A DNA stretch of 64,000 bases from Dyadobacter sp. CY343 (GTDB lineage Bacteria; Bacteroidota; Bacteroidia; Cytophagales; Spirosomataceae), in assembly GCF_021390335.1 (NCBI RefSeq), contig NZ_JAJUXK010000003.1, positions 372,001 through 436,000 of the forward strand. The letters run 5' to 3'. Each line of letters starts with the position of its first letter. Within the stretch, counting starts at the first letter, position 1. The notes beneath the pieces were generated by a model, which saw nothing but the letters and a program-made list of their open reading frames with translations, made no database searches and was not told where the DNA came from. The translations under genes were made by a program, and so were the position numbers. Below are positions 9,088 through 16,823 of this stretch, piece after piece.

Positions 9088-9789
9088 GTGGAAAATCCTG
9101 AAACTATTGACTGGAAAACTATTGAAAATGAGCTGGACACAAAAGGTTACGCTCGTATAGAGCGCGTGCTGACCAGTGATGAATGCGATCTGCTTTCCGG
9201 CGACTATGAGCATGCGGCATTGTACCGCAAAACCATTTCCATGGAACGGTATCGTTTTGGGTTTGGCGAATATAAATACTTCAATTATCCCCTACCCGGC
9301 CTCATTCAGCAGCTCCGGCAAAGCTTTTACCACAGGCTCGCACCAGTTGCAAATCTATGGATGCAGCAGTTGAACCTACCCCACAAGTACCCTGCCGATT
9401 TTCAGACTTTTCAGGAAACGTGTCACGCACGGGGGCAGGATAAACCGACCGCGCTCATCCTCAAATATGGCGCAGGCGGACATAATACATTGCATCAGGA
9501 TCTTTACGGAGATGTATTTTTCCCTATTCAGATGGTCATTTTTCTGAATCAGGCTGGCGAAGATTACACAGGCGGCGAATTTGTACTGACACAGCAAACG
9601 CCTCGCGCACAGTCAAAAGCGATCGTGTTGAGACCAAATAAAGGTGATATTCTTTTATTTACGACCAATTTCAGACCAATAGGCGGCAGTCGCGGATATT
9701 ATCGTGTTAATATGAAACACGGAGTAAGTGAAGTGCTTTCGGGCGAGCGATTTACATTAGGTATCATTTTTCACGACGCTTTAAGCTGA
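9088..9789 (+). CDS. 2OG-Fe(II) oxygenase of the PF09859 (DUF2086) type, likely DNA-repair related
   Basis: The 233-residue protein resembles the family annotated as an oxygenase acting on alkylated DNA. It has the order KGYARIERVLTSDEC, RFGFGEYKYFNYPLP, ILKYGAGGHNTLHQDLYGD, TGGEFVLTQQ and YRVNMKHGVS. The iron-binding facial triad is H136-x-D138 with H211, and R221 is placed to hold 2-oxoglutarate. The start is a GTG at 9088; no ATG nearby keeps the conserved N-terminus. The stop is followed after one base by the ATG of the Ada-module gene, so the two form an operon. An AlkA-like glycosylase gene converges from the right, which fits a role in alkylation damage. The substrate is not shown by sequence. 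Confidence 0.8.
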   Translation: MENPETIDWKTIENELDTKGYARIERVLTSDECDLLSGDYEHAALYRKTISMERYRFGFGEYKYFNYPLPGLIQQLRQSFYHRLAPVANLWMQQLNLPHKYPADFQTFQETCHARGQDKPTALILKYGAGGHNTLHQDLYGDVFFPIQMVIFLNQAGEDYTGGEFVLTQQTPRAQSKAIVLRPNKGDILLFTTNFRPIGGSRGYYRVNMKHGVSEVLSGERFTLGIIFHDALS

Positions 9790-9790
9790 T

Positions 9791-10078
9791 ATGATAACCC
9801 ATTCCCAAATTGGCACCGAATCCTTTGCTACGAGCAGAAAGCTGTACCGCCTCATTGCAGACGGTGCTATTGCCTTTGGTGGAAACAAAAAATTAAAAAT
9901 ATACGGGCTGCTAAACTGCAAATCGGGAAAGAGAATGAAGCAACGAAACAGGGTTTTCTTCCAGTCCGAACAGGATGCAATTCGAAATGGCTACCGGCCT
10001 TGCGGGCATTGTATGCGGGACAAATACCTCGACTGGAAGAACTCAGGCAGGTTCACGGACAGTCAGACTTCGCCATAA
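9791..10078 (+). CDS. Stand-alone Ada-type zinc-binding domain protein
   Basis: This 95-residue protein matches the N-terminal metal-binding domain of the Ada adaptive-response regulator and nothing more: no AraC-type HTH and no O6-methyltransferase domain. The family-like parts are LKIYGLLNCKSGKRMK, RNRVFF and GYRPCGHCMRDKY. In E. coli Ada four cysteines (38, 42, 69, 72) bind zinc and Cys38 takes the methyl group from phosphotriesters. Here only C43, C71 and C74 are present, and the place of the methyl acceptor is occupied by G39/L40. It is likely a zinc-binding DNA-contact module rather than a methyl sensor. It starts one base after the oxygenase stop and its 3' end overlaps the convergent glycosylase gene by 36 bases. 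Confidence 0.78.
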   Translation: MITHSQIGTESFATSRKLYRLIADGAIAFGGNKKLKIYGLLNCKSGKRMKQRNRVFFQSEQDAIRNGYRPCGHCMRDKYLDWKNSGRFTDSQTSP

Positions 10079-10954
10079 ATAAAAGACCAGGTAACTTTCC
10101 CAGCCCGCATATTGCGCAAAAAGTGCATTGATCTTCTCAATCTCTTTTCTGTCCTGAATGATATTGTGGTTGGCCAATGCATTCAAAAGCCCGATGTCGC
10201 CGAACGGAATACCCTGCGGCTCGCGCAGGCATTTCATCAATGCGTAGTTTGCAGTCCAGATCCCAATTCCTTTGTGCGCCGTCAAAGCCTTTTTCCTTGC
10301 CTCGAAGTTTGGCAGATCAATAATCATCTCTTTGCTGAGTGCGCCGGAAGCAAATGCCTTCGCAATCCCGATCATATAGTCCGCTTTCTGGCTCGAAAAC
10401 TGGATCGCTTTCAGCTCTTCTTTACTCACCTTAGCTAATATTGCAGCCTCCGGAAATACATAATAGCTCACACCGTCCCGTGTAATGCTTTGTCCAAATC
10501 GCTCGACCAGCGCGCGTTTGACCTTATAAGCAAAGGAAAGATTGATCTGCTGACCGATGATCGACCAGCAAATCGCTTCAAAAAGGTTGGAAATGCCGAT
10601 CAGGCGCAGCCCTTTGTATCGGTCAGTCATATAGGCGAGCCGGCCGTCGGTTTTCAGCAGGTCGTAAAAGGGTTGAATAGCATTGTCCATATCAAACCAA
10701 TCTTTCACGTAAGCGACCAGATATTCTTTTCCATTTGCATCAATATCCCCTTCCAGCACGTCCAGTTCAAGAAAAGCGCCGTTTTCAGTGACTTTGATCA
10801 AAACCATTTCACCTTTCACTTCCAGTGCTTTGTAAATGCTATCCTGCCGGATCTCGTGCAGACAGTCGTCGTAATTTCTGTTGAGGAACCAGAGACATTC
10901 CTGAAAACTAAAAAGCGCAGGAATAGGAATTAAAATCGTATCAGTTTTTAGCAT
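10043..10954 (-). CDS. AlkA-like DNA-3-methyladenine glycosylase (HhH-GPD)
   Basis: A base-excision glycosylase that removes alkylated purines such as 3-methyladenine. The 303-residue product has an AlkA-type N-terminal domain, then the all-helical HhH-GPD fold with ICWSIIGQQINLSFAYKVK, the helix-hairpin-helix LTAHKGIGIWTA (224-235) and the catalytic aspartate D253 in FGDIGLLNAL. It starts at an ATG at 10952-10954 and converges with the Ada-module gene, overlapping by 36 bases at the 3' ends. Together with the neighbouring PF09859 oxygenase and Ada module it makes a compact alkylation-repair neighbourhood. AlkA and the related human-type families are close; the short GQQ and D-I-G motifs favour AlkA. 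Confidence 0.87.
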   Translation of the reverse strand: MLKTDTILIPIPALFSFQECLWFLNRNYDDCLHEIRQDSIYKALEVKGEMVLIKVTENGAFLELDVLEGDIDANGKEYLVAYVKDWFDMDNAIQPFYDLLKTDGRLAYMTDRYKGLRLIGISNLFEAICWSIIGQQINLSFAYKVKRALVERFGQSITRDGVSYYVFPEAAILAKVSKEELKAIQFSSQKADYMIGIAKAFASGALSKEMIIDLPNFEARKKALTAHKGIGIWTANYALMKCLREPQGIPFGDIGLLNALANHNIIQDRKEIEKINALFAQYAGWESYLVFYLWRSLTVREPA

Positions 10955-11008
10955 TGTCGAAGATAAAGTAGTGCCAGCACTCGTAAAAGCCGTTTCTTGC
11001 TTAATTTA

Positions 11009-12028
11009 TCAATGCACGATCTTGAATACCAGCTCTCTTAAAAGCTCGCCTTCCGGGATCGTCACACCGTCCAAACCTTTCATCCGGCCATCGCATTCGC
11101 GCAGATAATGAATGATATTGGCCACTTTGGGCAAGGGGTAATTTCGGCAAGCAGTGACGTAATCTTTCACGAAATACGGATTTACACCCAGCTCGGCCGC
11201 AAGTCCTTTTTCCGACTTATCCGCACTTTTGTGTGCCAGTAGTAATTTGGAGTAAAAATTATATAGAATAATGAGAATAGGCGCCAGCGGGTTATCCTTT
11301 GAATTTGCAGAAAAATAACTGGCTATTTGATTGGCTTTCAACACATCACGGACCATTAATGCTTTCTGGAATTCAAAAACATTGTATTCCTTGCTAATCC
11401 CTATAAACCGCTCCACCGCCGCCGCATCGATCCCCTCGCCGGCTTTCAGATTCACCATTACCTTCCTGATCTCGTTCGAAAGTCGTTTCAGATCGTTGCC
11501 AATGTTGTCGACCAGCATTAAAACCGCCTTTGGACTGATTTTCACGCCTTCGTGCTGACAAAATGAGGTAACCCAGTCCGGCAGCTTGTTATCATACATT
11601 TTCTTGGAAGGTACCACCGCTCCAACTGCATGGATCGCCTTGATATAAGCGCGGCGCTCGTCGGCATTTGCGTGGAAGCAAAATACCAGCACCGTGCTGG
11701 GAGCCGGATTTTTAGCGTAATCTTCCAGTCGCGCCAACTGGTCCTTCTGCTCAATACCGCCCAGTTTGTTCGCATCTTTTACCAAAACCAGCTGCTTCTC
11801 CGACATGAACGGGAATCTCCGTGCGTAGCTCAAAACGCCGGTCACGTCGGTATCTTTTCCATACAATACAAACTGATTAAAACCCTTTTCCGACTCCGGC
11901 ACAATGCGTTTTTCGAGTTCCTCGGCAATCGAGTCGATATAATAGGGCTCGTCACCGTGGAGAAAATAGATAGGAAGGTATTTTTTCTGTTTGATATCTT
12001 TGAGAATACTATCGGGAGTATGTGCCAT
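11009..12028 (-). CDS. holA: DNA polymerase III subunit delta
   Basis: HolA is the wrench subunit of the clamp loader that opens the beta sliding clamp. The 339-residue product has the normal length and begins MAHTPDSILKDIKQKKYLPIYFLHGDEPYYIDSIAEEL, the usual family opening. It goes on with RRFPFMSEKQLVLVKDANKL in the clamp-contact region and LADE-like central helices (VDNIGNDLKRLSNEIRKVM), with a C-terminal helical collar. It starts at an ATG 42 bases downstream of the AcpH-like gene on the same strand, so the two may be co-transcribed; no terminator is seen between them. Confidence 0.93.
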   Translation of the reverse strand: MAHTPDSILKDIKQKKYLPIYFLHGDEPYYIDSIAEELEKRIVPESEKGFNQFVLYGKDTDVTGVLSYARRFPFMSEKQLVLVKDANKLGGIEQKDQLARLEDYAKNPAPSTVLVFCFHANADERRAYIKAIHAVGAVVPSKKMYDNKLPDWVTSFCQHEGVKISPKAVLMLVDNIGNDLKRLSNEIRKVMVNLKAGEGIDAAAVERFIGISKEYNVFEFQKALMVRDVLKANQIASYFSANSKDNPLAPILIILYNFYSKLLLAHKSADKSEKGLAAELGVNPYFVKDYVTACRNYPLPKVANIIHYLRECDGRMKGLDGVTIPEGELLRELVFKIVH

Positions 12029-12070
12029 TTGTGTAATAAAATCTGAATAAAAGTAGCTCTAATGCGATTG

Positions 12071-12673
12071 TCAGGCAGCCTGCTCCTCGATGAATCTTGC
12101 TGCACTTTTCTGTAATTGTGGAAAGAACAGCAAAAACTTTTCGTAATAAAATGCTTCGTTCTCCCGCAAATCCAGGCCAGCCACCCTGATCGGTTCGAGG
12201 TAAGCAGCGCGGCGGGACAGTCGCTGAAATGTGGTATCAATCCCTTCAAAAGTCGCATAGCCGGTCAGCCAATCCTGACGGATCATCGCTCTCACCATCG
12301 GGATCATTTCTTCTGGGACTAGGTATTCATTTTTTTCAATGGTAGAATAGGTCGCATGCGCATAAACGAAGAGCGGATCCTGATGATATTCTGCAAAATG
12401 CTTCGCAAGAAAGTAATCAAAATAAATATCCACCACGATCCCGGCCAGCCTGCCCATTGCCTTCGCCGCCACCGCTTTTGCCGCGCGTACCTCTTCGTGC
12501 GTGTCTGTGAAAGAATCTATAAATCGATGCAATTTGAGACCGATCACATATTCCGGGTTCCAGTTTGCCGTCTTGTTCTCAGTCAAACGACCCTTCACAA
12601 AATCGCCCACATAATTTCCCATCATAACCCCCTCACGCTCCCCAGACAGCAAAATGTGGGCTAAAAAATTCAT
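12071..12673 (-). CDS. Acyl-carrier-protein phosphodiesterase (AcpH/DUF479)
   Basis: AcpH removes the phosphopantetheine arm from holo-ACP. The 200-residue product has the family features MNFLAHILLSGEREGVMMGNYVGDFVKG, GLKLHRFIDSFTDTHEEVR and GIVVDIYFDYFLAKHF, which carry the histidines and aspartates of the HD-like metal site. Length agrees with the family. The ATG at 12671-12673 is the natural start. It is divergent from slyD, whose promoter element lies in the 97-base gap, and precedes holA on the same strand. The biochemical role in this phylum is inferred by family. Confidence 0.87.
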   Translation of the reverse strand: MNFLAHILLSGEREGVMMGNYVGDFVKGRLTENKTANWNPEYVIGLKLHRFIDSFTDTHEEVRAAKAVAAKAMGRLAGIVVDIYFDYFLAKHFAEYHQDPLFVYAHATYSTIEKNEYLVPEEMIPMVRAMIRQDWLTGYATFEGIDTTFQRLSRRAAYLEPIRVAGLDLRENEAFYYEKFLLFFPQLQKSAARFIEEQAA

Positions 12674-12701
12674 ATCAATTAATTTTTGAAGAAAATTGCC
12701 G

Positions 12702-12709
12702 TAGGTTTG
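12702..12709 (+). promoter_or_regulatory. Putative -7 promoter element for slyD
   Basis: TAGGTTTG fits TAnnTTTG. The -33 position reads TTA instead of TTG. The predicted start near 12716 gives a leader of about 55 bases. Confidence 0.5.
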
Positions 12710-12770
12710 CTACTACTCCTTTTATGGAACAATTATTTTACAACAACATTCATTTTAATCAAACGAACAA

Positions 12771-13286
12771 ATGAAAGTCGAAAAAAATAACGTCGTCGCG
12801 TTAACATATAACTTACAAATTCCTGATTCCGACGGAGAAATGGATGTTGTTGAAGTCGTTAACGAAACCGACCCCATGTACTTTATCCACGGTATCAGCG
12901 GATTGCCGGAGGGATTTGAAAATCAGATTGAAGGTTTGTCCGCCGGAGATACCTTCGATTTCACTGTGGAAGCAGAAGAAGGCTACGGTGAGTACGACGA
13001 AGAAGCGATTGTAGAGCTTCCAAAAGCGGTTTTCCAGATGGAAGATGTGAACCAGGATGAGCTACTTCAGATCGGAAATATCATTCCTATGACCAACGAA
13101 GACGGTGAAAGAATGCACGGACAGGTTGTAGAAATTAAAGGCGACCTGGTTGTAATGAACTTCAACCACCCGCTTGCAGGCAAGGATATGCATTTTTCCG
13201 GCCAGATCCTCTCAGTCCGCGAAGCAACACCAGAAGAAATCAGCCACGGACACGTGCATGGAGCTGGTGGTGTGCATCATCATTAA
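12771..13286 (+). CDS. slyD: SlyD-like FKBP-type peptidyl-prolyl isomerase
   Basis: SlyD proteins catalyse proline isomerisation, act as chaperones through an insert-in-flap domain and store nickel through a histidine-rich tail. The 171-residue product opens with MKVEKNNVVALTYNLQIPDSDGE, has the FKBP residues PMYFIHGISGLPEGFENQIEGLSAGD and the insert domain around YGEYDEEAIVELPKAVF. It ends GHVHGAGGVHHH, a short metal-binding tail with five histidines. It is monocistronic with a promoter element upstream and faces the dCMP deaminase gene, with which it shares a repeat-rich convergent spacer. Confidence 0.92.
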   Translation: MKVEKNNVVALTYNLQIPDSDGEMDVVEVVNETDPMYFIHGISGLPEGFENQIEGLSAGDTFDFTVEAEEGYGEYDEEAIVELPKAVFQMEDVNQDELLQIGNIIPMTNEDGERMHGQVVEIKGDLVVMNFNHPLAGKDMHFSGQILSVREATPEEISHGHVHGAGGVHHH

Positions 13287-13288
13287 TT

Positions 13289-13418
13289 TTGAATGAGTGA
13301 ATGATTGAAAAGGTCAAATGAGTGAATTGCGAATGAGTGAATGAGTGAATAATTTTAATTAATAACATTCTATCATTCATTCATTCGGTCATTCACTAAC
13401 TCACTCATTCACTCATTA
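13289..13418 (+). repeat. ATGAGTGA simple-sequence repeat between slyD and the dCMP deaminase gene
   Basis: The spacer is built of GAATGAGTGA-type units on one side and TCATTCACTC-type units on the other. Arms of 17 bases at 13332-13348 and 13401-13417 are perfectly complementary across 52 bases, so a long hairpin or cruciform is possible and could stop transcription from both convergent genes. The right arm contains the last three codons and the stop of the deaminase gene (MSE-stop). Similar ATTCACTC units recur at 61307-61364. Confidence 0.85.
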
Positions 13419-13884
13419 AATATTGCTCCACCTCCACCCCAAATCTCTTCAAAAACTCCACCCCTTCCTCTATTGCGATCCCCTTGTATGCGGCGTAGGA
13501 ATGTAGGAAAATTACTTTTTTGATCTTCATTGTATAGATCACCCTGGCGCAGGCAATGCAGGGGGCGAGTGTTACAAATAAGGTCGATCCCTCGATATTG
13601 GAGCCGTTTTTAACTGCAAACAAAATTGCATTCTGCTCTGCGTGCAAAGCCAGAGAGCAGCTTCCTTTTGCGTCTCTCGGACAACCTACTCCGGGAAATT
13701 CCTCATCGCAATTGTGCGTTCCCGCCGGCGGACCGTTGTATCCTATTGAAATGATTCTCGTATCTTTTGTAAGCACGGCGCCGACCTGAGCTTTGATGCA
13801 ATGAGAACGTTTGGCCAAATTTTTTGCCAATTCCATGAAAATGTCATCAAATTCCGGCCGCAAATTCGTTGTAGGTAATGTCAT
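13405..13884 (-). CDS. dCMP deaminase
   Basis: Deaminates dCMP to dUMP, feeding thymidylate synthesis. The 159-residue product has the zinc site of the cytidine/deoxycytidylate deaminase fold: H81 and E83 in LHAEQNAILFA, and C109/C112 in LAPCIACARVIY. An extra Cys/His cluster (HNCDEE, GCPRDAKGSC) is typical of dCMP deaminases. The start is taken as the ATG at 13882-13884 (MTLPTTNLRPEF); the frame extends upstream to 13941, but a strong promoter lies at 13909-13938, so a start upstream of it would not be transcribed. The last codons lie inside the ATGAGTGA repeat. Confidence 0.92.
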   Translation of the reverse strand: MTLPTTNLRPEFDDIFMELAKNLAKRSHCIKAQVGAVLTKDTRIISIGYNGPPAGTHNCDEEFPGVGCPRDAKGSCSLALHAEQNAILFAVKNGSNIEGSTLFVTLAPCIACARVIYTMKIKKVIFLHSYAAYKGIAIEEGVEFLKRFGVEVEQYLMSE

Positions 13885-13908
13885 TCGGTTTACTGTAAAT
13901 ATTTTATG

Positions 13909-13938
13909 CAAACTTAGATAAATGACCGCTTGTTTCAA
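13909..13938 (-). promoter_or_regulatory. Promoter of the dCMP deaminase gene
   Basis: On the minus strand TTG (13936-13938), a 19-base spacer and TAAGTTTG (13909-13916) match the Bacteroidetes consensus. The predicted start near 13902 leaves an 18-base leader and supports the ATG at 13884. Confidence 0.75.
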
Positions 13939-13952
13939 CACAGACTAATACT

Positions 13953-15038
13953 ATGATGCGCCGGTTTTTGCTTTCTATATTCCTTTTCTGTATTGCCTTT
14001 GCAACTCAGGCGCAGCAGAACCGCATTATCCTGAACCTGAACCGGGATCCCGCAGGTTTGTTCAAATCCTATAAATTTTACATCCAGGAAGTGGAAGATA
14101 AAAGGGTATTACCGGGTGCAGGGCTGGGAAAAGTGGTCGCCTTAGGGAAAGAGGTACCTGTTTCACTGCCGGCAACTGCTGAAAAGGAACTGTTCAGTTA
14201 CTGGACTTTCCTGGCCCCCAAAAAAGATCCGTCTCACCTGCCGCTTTATGTCACGGTAAAAGAGCTGTCGCTTAATGAAAAAAGGGTTGGTCCGAACAAA
14301 GTGACGGGCGAGGTGAAACTCAATGTTAAATTCCGCTGGTACCGCGATATGGAACCTGTTGAGCTTACTGGTTACCTTACCAGTGCGACTTATACCCGGC
14401 CTGAACAGGATTATGATTATCAAAAGCTCGTCAAGCAGCTGCTCGACCAGTCGCTGGCACATTTTCAGAAATGGATGGTGAGCAATACGGGCAAGAATCC
14501 GGCTCTTGCGAGAAATTTGGTATTGGTTTTCAAAGAGATAGTGAATGCGGCGAGCGAGGATACTGTTTTTTATTCACCCAAAAGACCATTGATCTGGGAC
14601 GATTTCAAAGTACGGACCGGAAAACCGGGCAGCCGATACGCAGCTGCCGTTTTTACAAGTTTTGGCTACGAGGGTCGCTCCTACCCGAAGGATAACGATC
14701 TGGTTGTAGAGATTGGGTTGAAAACTTTTATGGTCAAAAGTATGTCCTGGGGCCGACCGGAATCGCGGAATGCGGGAACCTTACGCCACGAACAGATCCA
14801 TTTTGATATTACGCGGCTGGTTGTCGAAAAATTCAAGGAGCGGCTTCGAAAAGCGGATCTTACCATTCAGGATTACGACAGCGAAATCCAATACCAGTTT
14901 TTGGAAGCATTCCGGGAAATGAACCGCGATCAGGAACAATATGACGGCGAAACCGGCCACGGACTGAATGCGGGCGCACAAGCTGCGTGGGACAAAAAAG
15001 TAGCGGCGCAGATAGCGGCAGTCTACGAAGTTCAGTGA
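13953..15038 (+). CDS. Secreted DUF922-type putative zinc metalloprotease
   Basis: A 361-residue exported protein. An N-terminal signal peptide (MMRRFLLSIFLFCIAFATQAQ) is followed by a region of unknown role and a C-terminal DUF922 domain starting at RPLIWDDFKVRTG. The motif HEQIH (residues 279-283) in NAGTLRHEQIHFDITR is a zinc-binding HExxH. The partner GHGLNAGAQAAWDKKV lies near the end. The family is predicted, not proven, to be proteolytic. It is transcribed away from the deaminase gene and its 3' end overlaps comEC by seven bases in the convergent direction. No partner gene suggests a substrate. Confidence 0.75.
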   Translation: MMRRFLLSIFLFCIAFATQAQQNRIILNLNRDPAGLFKSYKFYIQEVEDKRVLPGAGLGKVVALGKEVPVSLPATAEKELFSYWTFLAPKKDPSHLPLYVTVKELSLNEKRVGPNKVTGEVKLNVKFRWYRDMEPVELTGYLTSATYTRPEQDYDYQKLVKQLLDQSLAHFQKWMVSNTGKNPALARNLVLVFKEIVNAASEDTVFYSPKRPLIWDDFKVRTGKPGSRYAAAVFTSFGYEGRSYPKDNDLVVEIGLKTFMVKSMSWGRPESRNAGTLRHEQIHFDITRLVVEKFKERLRKADLTIQDYDSEIQYQFLEAFREMNRDQEQYDGETGHGLNAGAQAAWDKKVAAQIAAVYEVQ

Positions 15039-16822
15039 GGTTTTGAGGAAATAAATATCGTCTCGCCGATCTCCCGCGTGACCGCATAGTTTTTTATATA
15101 AAAATCAAATGCGTGCGTGTCAGATTTGAAACTGTCGTCGCCTACCAAATACAATTTATTTCCGTACTTATACCCTCCTACGGTATGTTTTGGGATGCTA
15201 AATGAAATGGTTTCGGTTGTTAAATAAGACTGCATGCGCGTCGAAACAGATAGCGTAATGAATACAAAAGTTAATGCAAAACCATATTTCAAATACTGAT
15301 ATTCCCTTTTCTCATAAGCTACCCAGATCATCAGGAAAACTGCATAAAGCAATACTGTTTCCAAGAGCCCGAGATTAACGTTCTCAATTAAGTAACCAGG
15401 TAGATTTTTAGGAACGCTGGCCGAAATATTAGTGAGGTACGCAGACCAGTCGACCACCTGATTTACAACCCATTGCAACCAATCCAGATTTGTAAAGCTG
15501 ACCAAAAGCAAAACCAATGCGGCTGGCAGCAGGATATTGGTAAATGCGATCACGAAAGGATTGACCAGCCAGAAATAGGTTGGAAACTGGTGGAAATAGA
15601 AGATACTGAGCGGAAAAGTGGCCAACTGAGCCGCAAATGCGAGTGCAGAAATTTGCCAGATGAACTTAGTACATCGGTTCGCAGGGTTAAAAATCGAATA
15701 GATTGGCTCGTAGAACAGAAATATCCCCGTCATCGCCAGGTAAGACAGCTGAAAGCCCACATCAAATAGTGCAGACGGATCAAACAGCAGGATCAGCAGC
15801 GCAGAAATGCCCAGCGTATTCATCGAATAATGCTTTCTGCCCGAAACCTCGGCCAGCACAAACACAATACACATGATCGTCGCCCGCTGAACGGAAGGAG
15901 AAAAACCGGTAGCAAGCGCGTAGAAAACCAATAGCAGCGTAATAATGCTAACGTACAACAGCTTCCCGTAGCGCCACTTTTTCAGCCAGCCGAGCACCGT
16001 CGTGATCATCAAAAAGATAATAGCGACGTGCATGCCGGATACCGACAAAATATGGACCGAACCCGAGGCAATGTAATCATCAGTCTGCTCAGCCTGCAAA
16101 TCATCGCGCCGGCCTAATAGCATTGCTTTGACCAAACCGTAAGAACGATCGTCGGGCAGATTTTCCCGGAAACGCGTATCTGCCCAGTCCGATATACCAG
16201 TGAGCCAAAGCCGGAGCGATGCTGCACTGGAAGATGCGTGAATTACGGCAAACGATCCTTGCCTTAACTGATCAGTCCACAAAATACCCTTGTTCCGCAG
16301 ATACTTTCGGTAATCAAACTGTTCAGGATTCATAGCAAGAAAAGGTCGTTCGAGTCTCCCCTTCACAACGATTTTGTCGCCGGGTCGTGGAATTTGGTCA
16401 GCGTCGGCCGGGATATTGATAAGCCCTCTCGCCGGCATTGAAATCCATAATCCGTTTTCAAGAATCCTTGTGATCTCCACTTCAAAACGCACCGTTTTCT
16501 GGCGCTTCTCAGGCAGACTCGCAATAACCGCTTCATAAGCAGTGTAATGTGAGTTTTCCAAAGAGACAATAATAGCATCGCGACTTTCCTCAGCAGCAAC
16601 GCGGCAGAAGGCTCCCAGGCAGATCAGCGACAACCATATTGAAACGCTCGTTCCTGCTTTGAGCTGAAACTGATAGCAGAGAATGGACGAAATAACAGCA
16701 ATAGTGAGCAGTACGAGCGACGATATCTCCGAGAGAATTTTAAACGAAAAGAAAAAACCGCCCAGCAGAATACCGGCGATAAAGAGCAGCACAAAGCCGA
16801 CAAACGGCGCTTTTGAAAACAT
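15032..16822 (-). CDS. comEC: ComEC/Rec2-family DNA-uptake channel protein, no C-terminal metallo-beta-lactamase domain
   Basis: ComEC forms the inner-membrane channel that takes single-stranded DNA into the cytoplasm during transformation. The 596-residue product has N-terminal membrane helices, an OB-like DUF4131 region (VKGRLERPFLAMNPEQFDYRKYL) and the competence core beginning at GLVKAMLLGRRDDL and SGSVHILSVSGMHVAII, then a run of about eight helices. Many ComEC proteins carry a further metallo-beta-lactamase-like domain of 200 or more residues; here only some 75 residues follow the last helix and no HxHxDH motif is seen. The gene starts one base after the M43 protease stop, in a phoH-M43-comEC operon. 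Whether transformation occurs is unknown. Confidence 0.88.
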   Translation of the reverse strand: MFSKAPFVGFVLLFIAGILLGGFFFSFKILSEISSLVLLTIAVISSILCYQFQLKAGTSVSIWLSLICLGAFCRVAAEESRDAIIVSLENSHYTAYEAVIASLPEKRQKTVRFEVEITRILENGLWISMPARGLINIPADADQIPRPGDKIVVKGRLERPFLAMNPEQFDYRKYLRNKGILWTDQLRQGSFAVIHASSSAASLRLWLTGISDWADTRFRENLPDDRSYGLVKAMLLGRRDDLQAEQTDDYIASGSVHILSVSGMHVAIIFLMITTVLGWLKKWRYGKLLYVSIITLLLVFYALATGFSPSVQRATIMCIVFVLAEVSGRKHYSMNTLGISALLILLFDPSALFDVGFQLSYLAMTGIFLFYEPIYSIFNPANRCTKFIWQISALAFAAQLATFPLSIFYFHQFPTYFWLVNPFVIAFTNILLPAALVLLLVSFTNLDWLQWVVNQVVDWSAYLTNISASVPKNLPGYLIENVNLGLLETVLLYAVFLMIWVAYEKREYQYLKYGFALTFVFITLSVSTRMQSYLTTETISFSIPKHTVGGYKYGNKLYLVGDDSFKSDTHAFDFYIKNYAVTREIGETIFISSKPH

Positions 16823-16823
16823 A

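Noticed and set aside
15032-16822. Frameshift that would have removed a metallo-beta-lactamase domain from ComEC
   Set aside because: The sequence just past the comEC stop belongs to the convergent DUF922 gene and shows no lactamase motif in any minus-strand frame, so the short form seems genuine.
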